The translations under genes were made by a program, and so were the position numbers. The notes below the pieces were generated by a model that worked only from the letters and a program-made list of their open reading frames with translations, ran no database searches and was not told the origin of the DNA. A DNA stretch of 64,000 bases from Streptomyces sindenensis (lineage in GTDB: Bacteria > Actinomycetota > Actinomycetes > Streptomycetales > Streptomycetaceae), in the NCBI RefSeq assembly GCF_014649035.1, contig NZ_BMSG01000003.1, positions 1-64,000 on the forward strand. Direction: 5' to 3'. The first letter of the stretch is position 1; each line of letters starts with the position of its first letter. Positions 44,579 to 53,692 of the stretch are shown in pieces.

Positions 44579-46043
44579 CGGCAGACGGGGGCGCAGCGGC
44601 AGGCGGGGCGGCCGGCGGCAGGGAGCGGCACAGGGCTTCGAGCGCCTCCGGGTAGGCGGATTCGGCGGGGGTGGCGTACCCGACGACGAGCCCGTCGCGG
44701 CGGGGGGCTGGGGTGTCGTCGGCGGGAGCGGCAAGAAGGGCGTTCTCCGCACCCGGGTGCAGATAGTCGCCCAGGCCCTCCACCGCGAGCCCCTGCCAGG
44801 CCGCCGCCCGGACCGCCGACCGCTCGGTGCCGGGCGGCAGCTCCACCACGGCGTGCAGCCCGGCCGCGATCCCGGTGACCCGGACGTGCGGGGCCCGCGC
44901 GTGCAGGGCGGCCACCAACTGGTCCCGGCGGCGACGGTGGCGCTGCCGCATCCGGCGTACCTGCCGGTCGTACGCGCCCGACTCGATGAAGTCCGCGAGG
45001 GTGAGCTGCTCGGTGGCGCTGGAGAACTGCTCGCGCTCGCCCTTGGCCGCGACGACGGGGGCGACGAGCCGTTGGGGCAGCACCATCCACCCGATCCGCA
45101 GAGCAGGCGAAAGACTCTTGCTCACCGACCCCACCAGCACCACATGCTCGGGATCGAGCCCCTGGACGGCCCCCACGGGCTGCCGGTCGTAGCGGAACTC
45201 CCCGTCGTAGTCGTCCTCGACGACGAGCCCGCCGGTGGCCCGGGCCCAGTCGACGACGGCCGCCCGCCGCGCGGGGTGCAGCGGCCCGCCGGTGGGGAAC
45301 TGGTGGGCGGGCGTGAGGAGTACGGCCCGGTCGCGGCGGGTGAGCCCGTCGACCCGGGCGCCGTCCGCGTCCACGCCGAGCGGCCGGGTGCCCACCCCGT
45401 GGGAGGCGAGCAGTTCGCGGTGGAAGGGCAGCCCGTACTCCTCCGCCGCCCACGGCCCGCCCACCACCTCCGCCAGGAGCCGCAGCCCGTGCGCGGCGCC
45501 CGAGCAGATCACGATGCGCTCCGGCGTGGCCCGCACCCCGCGCACCCGGGCGAGATAGCCGGCCAGCGCCCGCCGCAGCTCGGGCCGGCCGTGCGGATCG
45601 CCGGGCCCGAACGCGTCGTCGGGGGCGGCGGCCAGCGCACGCCGGGCCGAGGCCAGCCAGGCGGTGCGCGGGAAGACCGAGGGGTCCGGCTGCCCCTGGA
45701 CCAGGTCGTGGACCGGGCGGGCGGCGCGCTCGGGGGTACGGGGCCGGTGCACCGGGGTCACGGGGGCGGCCCGCTCGGCGACCCGGGTCCCCGAACCCTG
45801 CCGGGCCGCCAGCCACCCTTCCGCGACCAGCTCCGCGTACGCGTCGGCGACGGTGTTGCGCGCCAGACCCAGGTCGGCGGCGAGGGAACGGTAGGGCGGC
45901 AGCCGGGTGCCCGGGGCGAGCCGCCCACTGCGCACGGCCTCGCGGAGCGCGTCCATCAGCAGGGCCCGGCGGTTACCGGTGCCGGAGAGTTCCAGGGGCA
46001 GATCGCTGCCCAGGATCTCCGCCGAATTGACCCATGAATTCAT
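44535..46043 (-). CDS. MocR/PdxR-type GntR regulator with aminotransferase domain
   Basis: 502 residues from ATG 46043 (MNSWVNSAEILG); an upstream ATG at 46061 is possible. The N-terminal GntR winged helix (LPPYRSLAADLGLARNTVAD) is joined to a fold-type I aminotransferase domain with the PLP lysine in LVGSVSKSLSPALRIGW (near K310) and a Pro/Ala-rich tail that overlaps the neighbouring gene's end. It is divergent from the AhpD-like gene with only 50 bp between start codons, which it probably controls in response to an amino compound or PLP. Confidence 0.87.
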   Translation of the reverse strand: MNSWVNSAEILGSDLPLELSGTGNRRALLMDALREAVRSGRLAPGTRLPPYRSLAADLGLARNTVADAYAELVAEGWLAARQGSGTRVAERAAPVTPVHRPRTPERAARPVHDLVQGQPDPSVFPRTAWLASARRALAAAPDDAFGPGDPHGRPELRRALAGYLARVRGVRATPERIVICSGAAHGLRLLAEVVGGPWAAEEYGLPFHRELLASHGVGTRPLGVDADGARVDGLTRRDRAVLLTPAHQFPTGGPLHPARRAAVVDWARATGGLVVEDDYDGEFRYDRQPVGAVQGLDPEHVVLVGSVSKSLSPALRIGWMVLPQRLVAPVVAAKGEREQFSSATEQLTLADFIESGAYDRQVRRMRQRHRRRRDQLVAALHARAPHVRVTGIAAGLHAVVELPPGTERSAVRAAAWQGLAVEGLGDYLHPGAENALLAAPADDTPAPRRDGLVVGYATPAESAYPEALEALCRSLPPAAPPAAAPPSAATPAPAPPPPTAAP

Positions 46044-46093
46044 CACAGAAGTGCACCCCACACCCAGTCGCTTGTCGCCTTAGATTCGTACCC

Positions 46094-46642
46094 ATGACGA
46101 CGACGGAGATCAAGACGAACGACCGCACCTTCACCGAGGCCACCACCGTCCGGCCCAACATGACCACGACCACGACGACGGCTGCGACCGCGACCACCCC
46201 CCGGCTGAACTTCGCGAAGGCGGCCCCGAAGGCGTTCCGGGCGGTGATCGGCCTGGACGCGGCGGCCCGCGAGGGCCTGGACCCGGCCCTGGTCGAACTG
46301 GTCCAGATCCGCGCCTCGCACCTGAACCGGTGCGCGTACTGCCTGCACATGCACACCACGGACGCGCGCAAGGCGGGGGAGAGCGAGGAGCGTCTGCACA
46401 TGGTCGCGCTGTGGCAGGAGGCGGACCACTTCTTCACGGCCCGGGAGCAGTCCGCCCTGGCCCTGACGGACGCGGTCACCCGGATCGGCGACGCCGGGGT
46501 GCCCGACGAGGTCTACGACCGGGCGGCGGCCCACTTCACCCAGGAGGAGCTGGCCCACCTGCTGGCCCTGATCTTCACGATCAACACCTGGAACCGCATC
46601 GCCCTGTCCACGGCCAAGCGAGCGGGCACGGACGAACGCTGA
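46094..46642 (+). CDS. AhpD/carboxymuconolactone-decarboxylase-family protein
   Basis: 182 residues from ATG 46094. The N-terminus is Thr-rich (MTTTTTTAATATT). The AhpD motif CAYCLHMHT (CxxC plus His) lies near residues 78-86 in QIRASHLNRCAYCLHMHTTD, typical of alkylhydroperoxidase-like proteins. It is divergent from the MocR regulator, a common Streptomyces pairing. Confidence 0.85.
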   Translation: MTTTEIKTNDRTFTEATTVRPNMTTTTTTAATATTPRLNFAKAAPKAFRAVIGLDAAAREGLDPALVELVQIRASHLNRCAYCLHMHTTDARKAGESEERLHMVALWQEADHFFTAREQSALALTDAVTRIGDAGVPDEVYDRAAAHFTQEELAHLLALIFTINTWNRIALSTAKRAGTDER

Positions 46643-46678
46643 GGCGGGGGCCCGGCCCGAGGCCGAGCGCTCGCGACC

Positions 46679-46797
46679 GTCGGCCCCGGGCGCTCGCAAC
46701 AGCCGGCCCCGGGCGCCCACATCAGCCGGCCCGGGCGCTCACATCAGCCGGCCCCGGGCGGTGACAAGAGCCGGCCCCGGGCGCTCACATCAGCCGG
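46679..46797. repeat. Tandem repeat, five units of 22-23 bp
   Basis: Units begin at 46679, 46702, 46725 (22 bp, one C shorter), 46747 and 46770. The best consensus is GCCGGCCCCGGGCGCTCACA followed by TCA. The array fills the 142-bp gap after the AhpD-like gene and supplies the last codons and stop of the next minus-strand gene (stop at 46785-46787). Confidence 0.85.
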
Positions 46798-47735
46798 GTC
46801 CGAAGCTCCAGCCAGGCCTCCACCTCGGCCCGCAGCGCACGGTCCCGTACCCGGGGCAGCAGCTCACCGGCCGCGAGGGTGAGCCGCTTGGCGGCCCGGG
46901 AGGCGTTGACCGCCACCAGGTTCTCCCGTGCGTACGGAGTCGACTCGCGGGTCGCCACGTCCGCCCTGGACACCGGGACGGCGTCCAGGCAGGCCCGTAC
47001 GGCCGCATCCGGTTCGAGCAGCCCGTACCGGACGATCTCGCAGACGGCATCCGTACGGTCGAGGACTCCGGCGCTCTCGCACGCGCCGAGCAGCCAGAGC
47101 GCCAACACCTCCCAGACAGACCGATCGTGCCCGAATCTCCGCTTGCCCTCGTCCGGCAGAAGCGGCCTGCACGCGACCCACAGAAACCACCACCGGCGCG
47201 CCGCTTCGTCCGCCTCGTCGGGCTGCCGCCGCGCCCAGGCCTCCCGCTCCGCCGCACCGAGCCCGACCAGATGCCGGACCCGGTCGCGTCCGGCCTCCCG
47301 GGACCAGGGCGACCGCTCGCCCCGAGGACCGGGCGCGAACCAGGCGGGTGCCGTCAACGCCAGCACCTGGCCGCTGCCTTCGTCGACCAGTACCCCCACC
47401 CGGCTGTCCGCCCGGACGAAGCGCCGGCATCCGACCCCGTCGGGCGCGACCTCCACGAGCGGGAAGCCGGCCCGGTCCAGGTCCGCGGCGAGCTCGTCGA
47501 CCGGCAACGGGACGTCGAGCCGGTGTGCCTGCACGGTGATGCAGAAGCCGCGCAGGCCGTCGCCTTCCCGCTCCCACGCGAACTCCACCAGGTCGTAGCA
47601 GCGCAGCAACTGCCCCAGCCCGGTACGGCTCTCGACGAACCCGTCGCCGAGAAGCGCGGTCACCTCGGCCGGCGTACTCGTGGCGTCGGCACCACGCACG
47701 GCACCGGTGACGACGAAGTCGGTGAAGAACGCCAT
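46785..47735 (-). CDS. Conserved hypothetical protein
   Basis: About 316 residues from ATG 47735 (MAFFTDFVVTGAVRGADAT). Visible features are a first half rich in short beta-like strands (FCITVQAHRLDVPLPVDELA, RVGVLVDEGSGQVLALTAP) and a helical second half with many Trp and Arg residues (RRWWFLWVACRPLLPDEGKR). No family is recognised; the first half could suit a SUKH- or immunity-type fold, but this is not supported. The frame stays open upstream through a 15-bp tandem repeat to GTG 47891 at the end of arsC, which would add a VPEG-repeat extension. The C-terminus lies in another tandem repeat. Confidence 0.6.
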   Translation of the reverse strand: MAFFTDFVVTGAVRGADATSTPAEVTALLGDGFVESRTGLGQLLRCYDLVEFAWEREGDGLRGFCITVQAHRLDVPLPVDELAADLDRAGFPLVEVAPDGVGCRRFVRADSRVGVLVDEGSGQVLALTAPAWFAPGPRGERSPWSREAGRDRVRHLVGLGAAEREAWARRQPDEADEAARRWWFLWVACRPLLPDEGKRRFGHDRSVWEVLALWLLGACESAGVLDRTDAVCEIVRYGLLEPDAAVRACLDAVPVSRADVATRESTPYARENLVAVNASRAAKRLTLAAGELLPRVRDRALRAEVEAWLELRTRLM

Positions 47736-47777
47736 TCCGGGGGAGCCCTGCCACACCGCCGACGGTCCCACGCCCCC

Positions 47778-47897
47778 GGACACGACGCCCCCGGACACGA
47801 CGCCCTCGGGCACTGCGCCTTCAGGCACCACACCCTCGAACACCACGCCCTCAGGCACCACGCCCTCAGGCACTGCGCCTTCAGGCACCACGCCCCA
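47778..47897. repeat. Tandem repeat, eight units of 15 bp
   Basis: Eight 15-bp units (types GGACACGACGCCCCC to AGGCACCACGCCCTC) occupy the space between the hypothetical gene and arsC and include the arsC stop codon. On the minus strand they read as VPEG-type pentapeptides in frame with the downstream gene, on the plus strand as TPSG pentapeptides. Confidence 0.85.
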
Positions 47898-48246
47898 GCG
47901 CGTCCCGCACGGCCTCCTCGCTCCGCGCGACCACGGCCGTGCCGTCCTCGGCGGTGATGATCGGCCGCTGGATCAGCTTGGGGTGCTCGGACAGCGCGGT
48001 GATCCACCGCTCCCGCGAACCGGCGTCGCGGGGCCACTCCTTGAGCCCCAGCTCCTTGGCGGCCGCCTCCTGCGTCCGCGTGATGTCCCACGGCTCCAGC
48101 CCGAGCCGGTCCAGCACGGCCCGGATCTCCTCGGGCGAGGGCACGTCCTCCAGGTAGCGGCGGACGGTGTAATCGGCCCCTTCGGCGTCCAGCAGAGTCA
48201 CCGCGCTGCGGCACTTGGAACAGGCGGGATTGATCCAGATCTCCAT
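47881..48246 (-). CDS. arsC: ArsC/Spx-family reductase-like protein
   Basis: 121 residues from ATG 48246, normal for the glutaredoxin-dependent ArsC family. The active-site loop is NPACSKCRSA with Cys9 and Cys12 (CxxC, as in Spx rather than the single Cys of E. coli ArsC). It also has the conserved LIQRPIITAEDGTAVV with the family's Arg-Pro. No arsenic efflux or repressor genes are nearby, so arsenate reduction is uncertain; it may be a redox regulator. Confidence 0.8.
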   Translation of the reverse strand: MEIWINPACSKCRSAVTLLDAEGADYTVRRYLEDVPSPEEIRAVLDRLGLEPWDITRTQEAAAKELGLKEWPRDAGSRERWITALSEHPKLIQRPIITAEDGTAVVARSEEAVRDALGRGA

Positions 48247-48365
48247 GGGGCCAAGGGTACGTGAGGGACTGCCGAAAACGCCTCTGGCCAGGGGCGATTG
48301 TCAGTGGGGGGCAGTAAAATGGAGGGAGTTCGTGAGGGTTCCACCACGCTGCCAGGAGGATGCCG

Positions 48366-48671
48366 ATGGCCGTCGCCACAGCCACGACCGAGCCGCTCGA
48401 CCGACAGCTCCCGATGCCCTTCCGCCCGCCGCTTCCCGCGCCGCCCGCGAAGAAGCGGCTGCCCGCGGGCCGCCCCCGCGAGTGGTACGTCTCCCACAAC
48501 CGCCGCCTCAAGGCCATGCGCCTGGCCATCGCCCTGCTCGACAGCGGGGTCTACCAGCCCTCCAGCGCCGGCAACCACCGGATACGGATCGCCGCCGAGC
48601 GCATGGGCATCCACCCGCCGTCCGACACCACCTGCCGCATGGTCCGCGCCCTGATCCGCTACGGCCGCTGA
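48366..48671 (+). CDS. Conserved small hypothetical protein
   Basis: 101 residues. ATG 48366 was chosen because AGGAGG at 48354-48359 is six bases away; an ATG at 48360 abuts that site. The C-terminal ~60 residues are basic and well formed (RPREWYVSHNRRLKAMRLAI ... IRIAAERMGIHPPSDTTCRM), suggesting a small helical nucleic-acid-binding protein. The N-terminus is Pro-rich. No family is assigned. Confidence 0.65.
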   Translation: MAVATATTEPLDRQLPMPFRPPLPAPPAKKRLPAGRPREWYVSHNRRLKAMRLAIALLDSGVYQPSSAGNHRIRIAAERMGIHPPSDTTCRMVRALIRYGR

Positions 48672-48697
48672 CCGAACCGACCACCGCCCCGACCACT

Positions 48698-48731
48698 GCC
48701 CCCGGACTCGTCGAGCGACGAGTCCGGGGGC
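48698..48731. terminator. 16-bp hairpin terminator
   Basis: Bases 48698-48713 and 48716-48731 are perfect inverted repeats, 27 bases after the small hypothetical gene. Confidence 0.8.
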
Positions 48732-48805
48732 ACCCGGCTGCCGGGCGCCACCCGTACGGGACCATGGCTCCGACCGCACAAGGGCACGGGGGAAGGGGCA
48801 TCACC

Positions 48806-49279
48806 ATGGCTGCCGATCTATGGACCTCGGTCGTCTCGCTCGCAGGCGTGGCGCTGGGCGGCGGCCTGACGGCCCTCGCCCAACGCGCCACGCAACGCTC
48901 GGCGGAACGCACGGAGGAGCGTCGCCAGGCCGCCGCCACTACGGAGAGCCGCAGGGCCGAACAGATCGACGTCCTCAAGGAGTTCGTCTCCTGCGCCCAG
49001 GCCGCGGAACGGGCCGCCTACCGCCGCCCCGATCCGTGGGGCGACGACGAGGGCGGCTGGATGACGGAGACGGGCCCGGTCATGACCGCGCTGTGGACCG
49101 CGTCCGGCAATGTCACGCTCCTGTGCGACGAGGCCCTGCGCGAGCCGGTCAGAGCGTACGGCCACGCGCTGAACGCCGCCGTGTGGCGCGACATCGGGGA
49201 CGTCGAGGTCAACGAGCACCTGGAGGAGGCCAAGACGGCGTTCATGAACGCGGCCCGGGCGAGCCTCGCGGGCGCCTGA
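48806..49279 (+). CDS. Conserved hypothetical, one membrane helix plus coiled coil
   Basis: 157 residues from ATG 48806. An N-terminal hydrophobic helix (LWTSVVSLAGVALGGGLTAL, residues ~5-24) is followed by a charged helical stretch (RSAERTEERRQAAATTESRR) like a membrane-anchored coiled coil, then a helical C-terminus. Many Streptomyces proteins share this layout; function unknown. Confidence 0.65.
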   Translation: MAADLWTSVVSLAGVALGGGLTALAQRATQRSAERTEERRQAAATTESRRAEQIDVLKEFVSCAQAAERAAYRRPDPWGDDEGGWMTETGPVMTALWTASGNVTLLCDEALREPVRAYGHALNAAVWRDIGDVEVNEHLEEAKTAFMNAARASLAGA

Positions 49280-49313
49280 CCGGCGGAACGACGACAGGTA
49301 GGATCCCAGCCCC

Positions 49314-50141
49314 ATGAAGGCACTCATCTCGGTCGACATGGAAGGCATCTCGGGGATCGTCCACTCCTCCGAGACGAACCCCGAGCGCTACGACTACCAG
49401 CGCGGCCGGGAGCTGATGACGGCCGACGCGAACGCGGTGATCGCGGGGGTCCTGGACGCGGAGCCCACGGCCGACGTCCTGGTGGCGGACGCGCACGGCA
49501 CCTTCCGCAACCTCCTGCCGGAGCGACTCGACCGCCGTGCCCGCCTGGTCCGGGGCAAGCCGCGCGCGCTGAACATGCTCGCCGGGCTCGACGAGGAGAC
49601 CGACGCGGCGCTGTTCGTCGGCTACCACGTCCGCGCGGGCGAGGGCCCGGGAGTGCTGGCGCACACCATGAACGGCGAGATCCTCGACGTACGGGTGGCG
49701 GGCCGCTCGCTGGGCGAGATCGGGCTCAACGCCGCCATGGCCGGCCACCTCGGCGTACCGGTCGTCCTGCTCAGCGGCGACGACGCGGCCTGCGCCGAGG
49801 CGACCGACCTGCTCCCCGGGACGGTCACGGTCCCGGTCAAGGAGGCCCTGGGCATGGCGGCGGCAGTGACCCTGCACCCGGAGGAGGCCCGGGACAGGCT
49901 GCGCCGGGCGGCGGCGGACGCGGTGACCCGCCGCACGGAGATCCCGCCCCTGGCCCTCACCGGTCCGCTGGACGTGGAGGCCGACCTCGCGAGCCCGCAC
50001 ACCGTCGACCTGGCGACGCTCGTACCGGGCGTCTCGCGCGCGGCGGGTGCCCGTACGGTCGCCTTCACGGCCCCCGACTACGGGAGCGCGTACCGCCTGA
50101 TTCTGCTGCTCGCGCAGCTGGCCACGATCAGGCCCGCGTAG
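49314..50141 (+). CDS. dppA: M55-family D-aminopeptidase (DppA-like)
   Basis: 275 residues. The zinc ligands of the DppA family are recognisable: D8 and E10 in ISVDMEG, H61 in [11 protein letters not shown]105 in VGYHVRAG and E135 in GEIGLNAAM. The enzyme is a decameric peptidase that releases D-amino acids such as D-Ala from short peptides, probably recycling cell-wall peptides. It stands alone, without the dipeptide transporter genes found in Bacillus. Confidence 0.88.
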   Translation: MKALISVDMEGISGIVHSSETNPERYDYQRGRELMTADANAVIAGVLDAEPTADVLVADAHGTFRNLLPERLDRRARLVRGKPRALNMLAGLDEETDAALFVGYHVRAGEGPGVLAHTMNGEILDVRVAGRSLGEIGLNAAMAGHLGVPVVLLSGDDAACAEATDLLPGTVTVPVKEALGMAAAVTLHPEEARDRLRRAAADAVTRRTEIPPLALTGPLDVEADLASPHTVDLATLVPGVSRAAGARTVAFTAPDYGSAYRLILLLAQLATIRPA

Positions 50142-50203
50142 ACCGCGCGGGGGAGACCCGAAAACAGGTCGAAGGCCGCACGCGTTGCCTCTACCGTGTC
50201 CGG

Positions 50204-50737
50204 ATGACGACCCAGGTGATCGTGCTGAACGGCGGCTCCAGCTCCGGCAAGTCCGGCATCGTCCGCTGCCTCCAGGCGGAGCTCCCGACCCCGTGGCTCG
50301 CCGCCGCGATCGACACCTTCGTGGACTCCCTGCCCGCGTCCCTGAGGTCGGCGGGCGAAGGCATCGAGTTCGCGGCGGACGGCGGCGTGACCATCGGCGA
50401 GGAGTTCCGGAGACTGGAGGCGGCCTGGCGCGAGGGCGTGGCCGCTACGGCCCGGGCGGGCGCGCAGGTCATCATCGACGACGTGTTCCTCGGCGGCCCG
50501 GCCTCCCAGGAACCGTGGCGGAAGGCGCTGACGGGCCTGAACGTCCTGTGGGTGGGCGTCCACTGCGAGGGCGCGGTCGCGGAGGCCCGCGAGATCGCCC
50601 GGGGAGACCGCCCGCGAGGCATGGCGGCGGCACAGGCGGAGAAGGTGCACGAAGGGGTGTCGTACGACGTGGAAGTGGACACGACACACAGGGAGTCCCT
50701 GGCCTGCGCGAGGACGATCAAGTCCCACGTAGCCTGA
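50204..50737 (+). CDS. Chloramphenicol 3-O-phosphotransferase-like protein
   Basis: 177 residues. The P-loop [16 protein letters not shown] (residues 9-24) and the catalytic-base position D37 (AAAID) agree with the chloramphenicol phosphotransferase of S. venezuelae (178 residues) as I remember it. Further shared strings are [25 protein letters not shown] and [12 protein letters not shown]. That enzyme phosphorylates the primary hydroxyl of chloramphenicol as self-protection. No chloramphenicol biosynthesis genes are in the window, so it may be a resistance gene or may act on another small molecule. Confidence 0.8.
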   Translation: MTTQVIVLNGGSSSGKSGIVRCLQAELPTPWLAAAIDTFVDSLPASLRSAGEGIEFAADGGVTIGEEFRRLEAAWREGVAATARAGAQVIIDDVFLGGPASQEPWRKALTGLNVLWVGVHCEGAVAEAREIARGDRPRGMAAAQAEKVHEGVSYDVEVDTTHRESLACARTIKSHVA

Positions 50738-50793
50738 CCGACCACCCGACCTGCCCCCACCCCCTCACCCCCTCACCATCCGGCTGGAGCGAG

Positions 50794-51360
50794 ATGACTG
50801 ACCTGTGGACCGGCGAGAGAGTACGCCTGCGAGGCATCGAACCGCAGGACTGGGAGGGCTTCCGGGCCCTGGCCCTGCACACCGTGGACGCCCGCAACGC
50901 CGACGTGGTCGAGCCCCCGCGCTCGGACGAGAGCTTCCGCGCCTGGGCCACCGAGCGCGCCGGCCGCACCCCGAACGCGTCCGCGTACCAACTGGTCATC
51001 GAGACCCGCTTCGAGCACGCCTTCGTCGGCGCGGTGTCGGTCGGCGAGACGGACACCCGGGCGGGCCGCTTCCGCACGGGCATCGAGGTCACCCGCGAAC
51101 ACCGCCGCCAGGGCTACGCCTTCGAGGCCACGGAACTGATCCTCACCTACATGTTCGCCGAACAGCGCTGCCACAAGTGCGAGGTGGAGGTCTACGCCTT
51201 CAACGACGCCTCCCTGGCCCTCTACCGCAAACTCGGCTTCGTGGAGGAGGGCCGCCTGCGCCAGCACGAGTACTTCGCGGGCACGTACCACGACGTGGTC
51301 CTGCTGGGCATCACGGCGGACGAGTACTGGGCGGGACGGGCACGGCCTTTGCTGCGGTGA
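50794..51360 (+). CDS. GNAT-family N-acetyltransferase (RimJ/RimL type)
   Basis: 188 residues from ATG 50794, with TGGAGCG upstream. The start TGERVRLRGIEPQDWEGF, the acetyl-CoA loop in EHRRQGYAFEATELIL and YRKLGFVEEGRLRQHEYFAG are typical of the RimJ/RimL-like branch that acetylates N-termini or small amines. It follows the phosphotransferase by 56 bp and may share its transcript. The substrate is unknown. Confidence 0.83.
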   Translation: MTDLWTGERVRLRGIEPQDWEGFRALALHTVDARNADVVEPPRSDESFRAWATERAGRTPNASAYQLVIETRFEHAFVGAVSVGETDTRAGRFRTGIEVTREHRRQGYAFEATELILTYMFAEQRCHKCEVEVYAFNDASLALYRKLGFVEEGRLRQHEYFAGTYHDVVLLGITADEYWAGRARPLLR

Positions 51361-51561
51361 GGTCTTCCGGGGGGACCGTATGAACGTACGGAGGCCGAGC
51401 TACCCGGCGCAGCGAACACGTGGCATGCGCCGACGGAGAGCGCGTCCTGAGCGCAGGAGAGATCAGCTTCCCCCGCGAGGCGGACCGGTGGGTGGTGGAC
51501 GAGGTCAGTAACTCGTCGACACCGCGTCGCCGCATGACCCGCGCTGCTAGCGTTCCCCCAC

Positions 51562-51957
51562 GTGAGCGACAACGTGTACGTGGGCAAGGCGGGCAAGGAC
51601 GCGGCACTGGACCGCGGGTGGCTCCTGGGGCATTTCAAGGACGCCCACGACCCACGCCACAGCGATGCCGTGGAGATCAAATGGGGCGTCCACCCCCGCG
51701 CCGACAGGCGATCGCAGTGGGTGAGGGGCGAGGAGCGCACGGCCCTGCTGGTTCTCATCAGTGGCCGCTTCCGCGTCGAACTGCCGGGCCGTGACGTCCT
51801 GCTGGAGGAGCAGGGCGACTACGTCGTGTGGGGACGCGGAGTCGATCACTCGTGGTTCGCGGAGGAGGAGTCGGTGGTTCTGACGGTCCGCTGGCCGTCC
51901 GTGCCGGGCTACGCGGTGCCGGAGAAGGACGGGGAGCACGGTCACAGGCACATGTGA
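51562..51957 (+). CDS. Small cupin-like protein
   Basis: 131 residues from GTG 51562. A single cupin-type beta-barrel is suggested by LLVLISGRFRVELPG, VLLEEQGDYVVWGRGVDHSW and VVLTVRWPS. The His-x-Ser-Trp region could bind a metal. It stands alone, and its stop overlaps a GTG that opens a short frame of doubtful status. The 200 bp upstream (51361-51561) holds no supported gene. Confidence 0.65.
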   Translation: MSDNVYVGKAGKDAALDRGWLLGHFKDAHDPRHSDAVEIKWGVHPRADRRSQWVRGEERTALLVLISGRFRVELPGRDVLLEEQGDYVVWGRGVDHSWFAEEESVVLTVRWPSVPGYAVPEKDGEHGHRHM

Positions 51958-52115
51958 AGCCCCCGACGATCAACGTTTCTGACAGCGGTATGACGCTGTG
52001 GGATCGCGAAAATGCCCTGTTGCGGCGCGACAACGAGATGGTGCGTGAGGCGCTGAGCGCGCACGAGGGATGGGATCGGGGCGGAGCTCCCCCGACATCC
52101 GCCCCGGGGGAGCAG
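51954..52115 (+). pseudogene. Possible remnant coding segment after the cupin gene
   Basis: The frame from GTG 51954 (GTGA overlap with the cupin stop) reads VKPPTINVSDSGMTLWDREN and about 25 further protein-like residues, ending near EALSAHEGWDRGG. It then runs open through the glnA terminator and the 3' end of glnA to 52292, which is not credible as a gene end. Third-position G+C is lower than in neighbours. It is probably a truncated gene or chance frame. Confidence 0.25.
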
Positions 52116-52161
52116 AAAAAGGCCGTCGGCCGCGCCCCCGGAGGGGCACGGCCGACGGCCT
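52116..52161 (-). terminator. Intrinsic terminator of glnA
   Basis: Bases 52120-52132 and 52149-52161 form a 13-bp perfect stem. On the minus strand it is followed by TTTTT (52116-52120), a textbook Rho-independent terminator, 22 bases after the glnA stop. Confidence 0.92.
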
Positions 52162-52182
52162 GCGGTCTGTGTGACCCGTGGC

Positions 52183-53592
52183 TTAGATGTCGAAGTACAG
52201 CTCGAACTCGTGCGGGTGCGGCCGCAGCTGGATCGGGGCGATCTCGTTCGTGCGCTTGTAGTCGATCCAGGTCTCGATCAGGTCGGACGTGAAGACGCCG
52301 CCCGCCTGGAGGTACTCGTTGTCCGCCTCCAGGGCGTCGAGCACGGCCGGGAGGGACGTCGGGACCTGCTGGACGTTGGCGTGCTCCTCGGGAGCCAGCT
52401 CGTAGAGGTCCTTGTCGATCGGCTCGGCCGGCTCGATCTTGTTCTTCACGCCGTCCAGGCCCGCCATCAGCAGCGCGGAGAACGCGAGGTACGGGTTGGA
52501 GGACGGGTCCGGGGCGCGGAACTCGACGCGCTTGGCCTTCGGGTTCGAGCCGGTGATCGGGATGCGCATCGCGGCGGAGCGGTTGCGCTGCGAGTACACC
52601 ATGTTGACCGGGGCCTCGAAGCCGGGTACCAGGCGGTGGTAGGAGTTCACCGTCGGGTTGGTGAAGGCCAGCAGCGACGGGGCGTGCTTCAGGATGCCGC
52701 CGATGTAGTAGCGGGCCATGTCCGACAGACCGGCGTAACCCTGCTCGTCGTAGAAGAGCGGCGAGCCGCCCTGCCACAGCGACTGGTGCACGTGCATGCC
52801 CGAGCCGTTGTCGCCGAAGATCGGCTTCGGCATGAAGGTCGCGGTCTTGCCGTTGCGCCAGGCGACGTTCTTCACGATGTACTTGAAGAGCATCAGGTCG
52901 TCGGCCGCGGCGAGCAGCGTGTTGAACTTGTAGTTGATCTCCGCCTGGCCGGCCGTGCCGACCTCGTGGTGCTGGCGCTCGACCTGGAGGCCGTTCTTGT
53001 CCAGCTCCAGGGAGATCTCGGCCCGCAGGTCGGCGAAGTGGTCCACCGGCGGAGCCGGGAAGTAGCCGCCCTTGTAGCGGACCTTGTAACCCCGGTTGTT
53101 CTCCAGCGCACCCGTGTTCCAGGCGCCGGCCTCGGAGTCGATGTGGTAGAAGCTCTCGTTCGCCGACGTCTGGAAGCGGACGTTGTCGAAGACGTAGAAC
53201 TCGGCCTCCGGGCCGAAGTACGCGGTGTCCGCGATGCCGGTCGAGGCGAGGTAGGCCTCGGCCTTCTTGGCGATGTTGCGCGGGTCACGGCTGTACTGCT
53301 CGCCCGTGATCGGGTCGTGGATGAAGAAGTTGATGTTGATCGTCTTGTCGCGGCGGAAGGGGTCCACCCGAGCCGTCGACAGGTCAGCGCGCAGCGCCAT
53401 GTCCGACTCGTGGATGGCCTGGAAGCCGCGGATCGACGAACCGTCGAAGGCCAGTTCCTCGGCCGGGTCGAAGGTCGCAGCCGGGATCGTGAAGTGCTGC
53501 ATCACCCCGGGCAGGTCGCAGAACCGGACGTCGATGAACTTGACGTCGTTGTCCGCTACGTACTTCTGCACTTCGTCGGCGTTCTGGAACAT
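52183..53592 (-). CDS. glnA: Type I glutamine synthetase
   Basis: 469 residues, full length for GSI. Signatures include [30 protein letters not shown], the ATP-site region [18 protein letters not shown], the [18 protein letters not shown]-terminal active site and the adenylylation loop [11 protein letters not shown], with Tyr397 as target of GlnE (encoded at 4572-7568). It forms a cytosolic dodecamer that makes glutamine. A GlnR-type box lies about 100 bases upstream and a strong terminator downstream, so it is transcribed alone. The start is preceded by GGAGGAGGAG. Confidence 0.98.
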   Translation of the reverse strand: MFQNADEVQKYVADNDVKFIDVRFCDLPGVMQHFTIPAATFDPAEELAFDGSSIRGFQAIHESDMALRADLSTARVDPFRRDKTININFFIHDPITGEQYSRDPRNIAKKAEAYLASTGIADTAYFGPEAEFYVFDNVRFQTSANESFYHIDSEAGAWNTGALENNRGYKVRYKGGYFPAPPVDHFADLRAEISLELDKNGLQVERQHHEVGTAGQAEINYKFNTLLAAADDLMLFKYIVKNVAWRNGKTATFMPKPIFGDNGSGMHVHQSLWQGGSPLFYDEQGYAGLSDMARYYIGGILKHAPSLLAFTNPTVNSYHRLVPGFEAPVNMVYSQRNRSAAMRIPITGSNPKAKRVEFRAPDPSSNPYLAFSALLMAGLDGVKNKIEPAEPIDKDLYELAPEEHANVQQVPTSLPAVLDALEADNEYLQAGGVFTSDLIETWIDYKRTNEIAPIQLRPHPHEFELYFDI

Positions 53593-53692
53593 CCAACTCC
53601 TCCTCCTCCCGACCCGGGAGGGGCGGGGGTTGTGTAGCTCGTGGTGCGGCCAGTGCGGTGGCGCACGCTGGACCCGACCATAGGCAGACTCG

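Noticed and set aside
46679..46797. CRISPR array
   Set aside because: The 22-23 bp units are directly adjacent with no unique spacers, and no cas genes are present.
47680..48264. Plus-strand frame antisense to arsC with TPSG repeats
   Set aside because: It is the complementary reading of the 15-bp repeats and arsC; arsC on the minus strand has a clear family fold.
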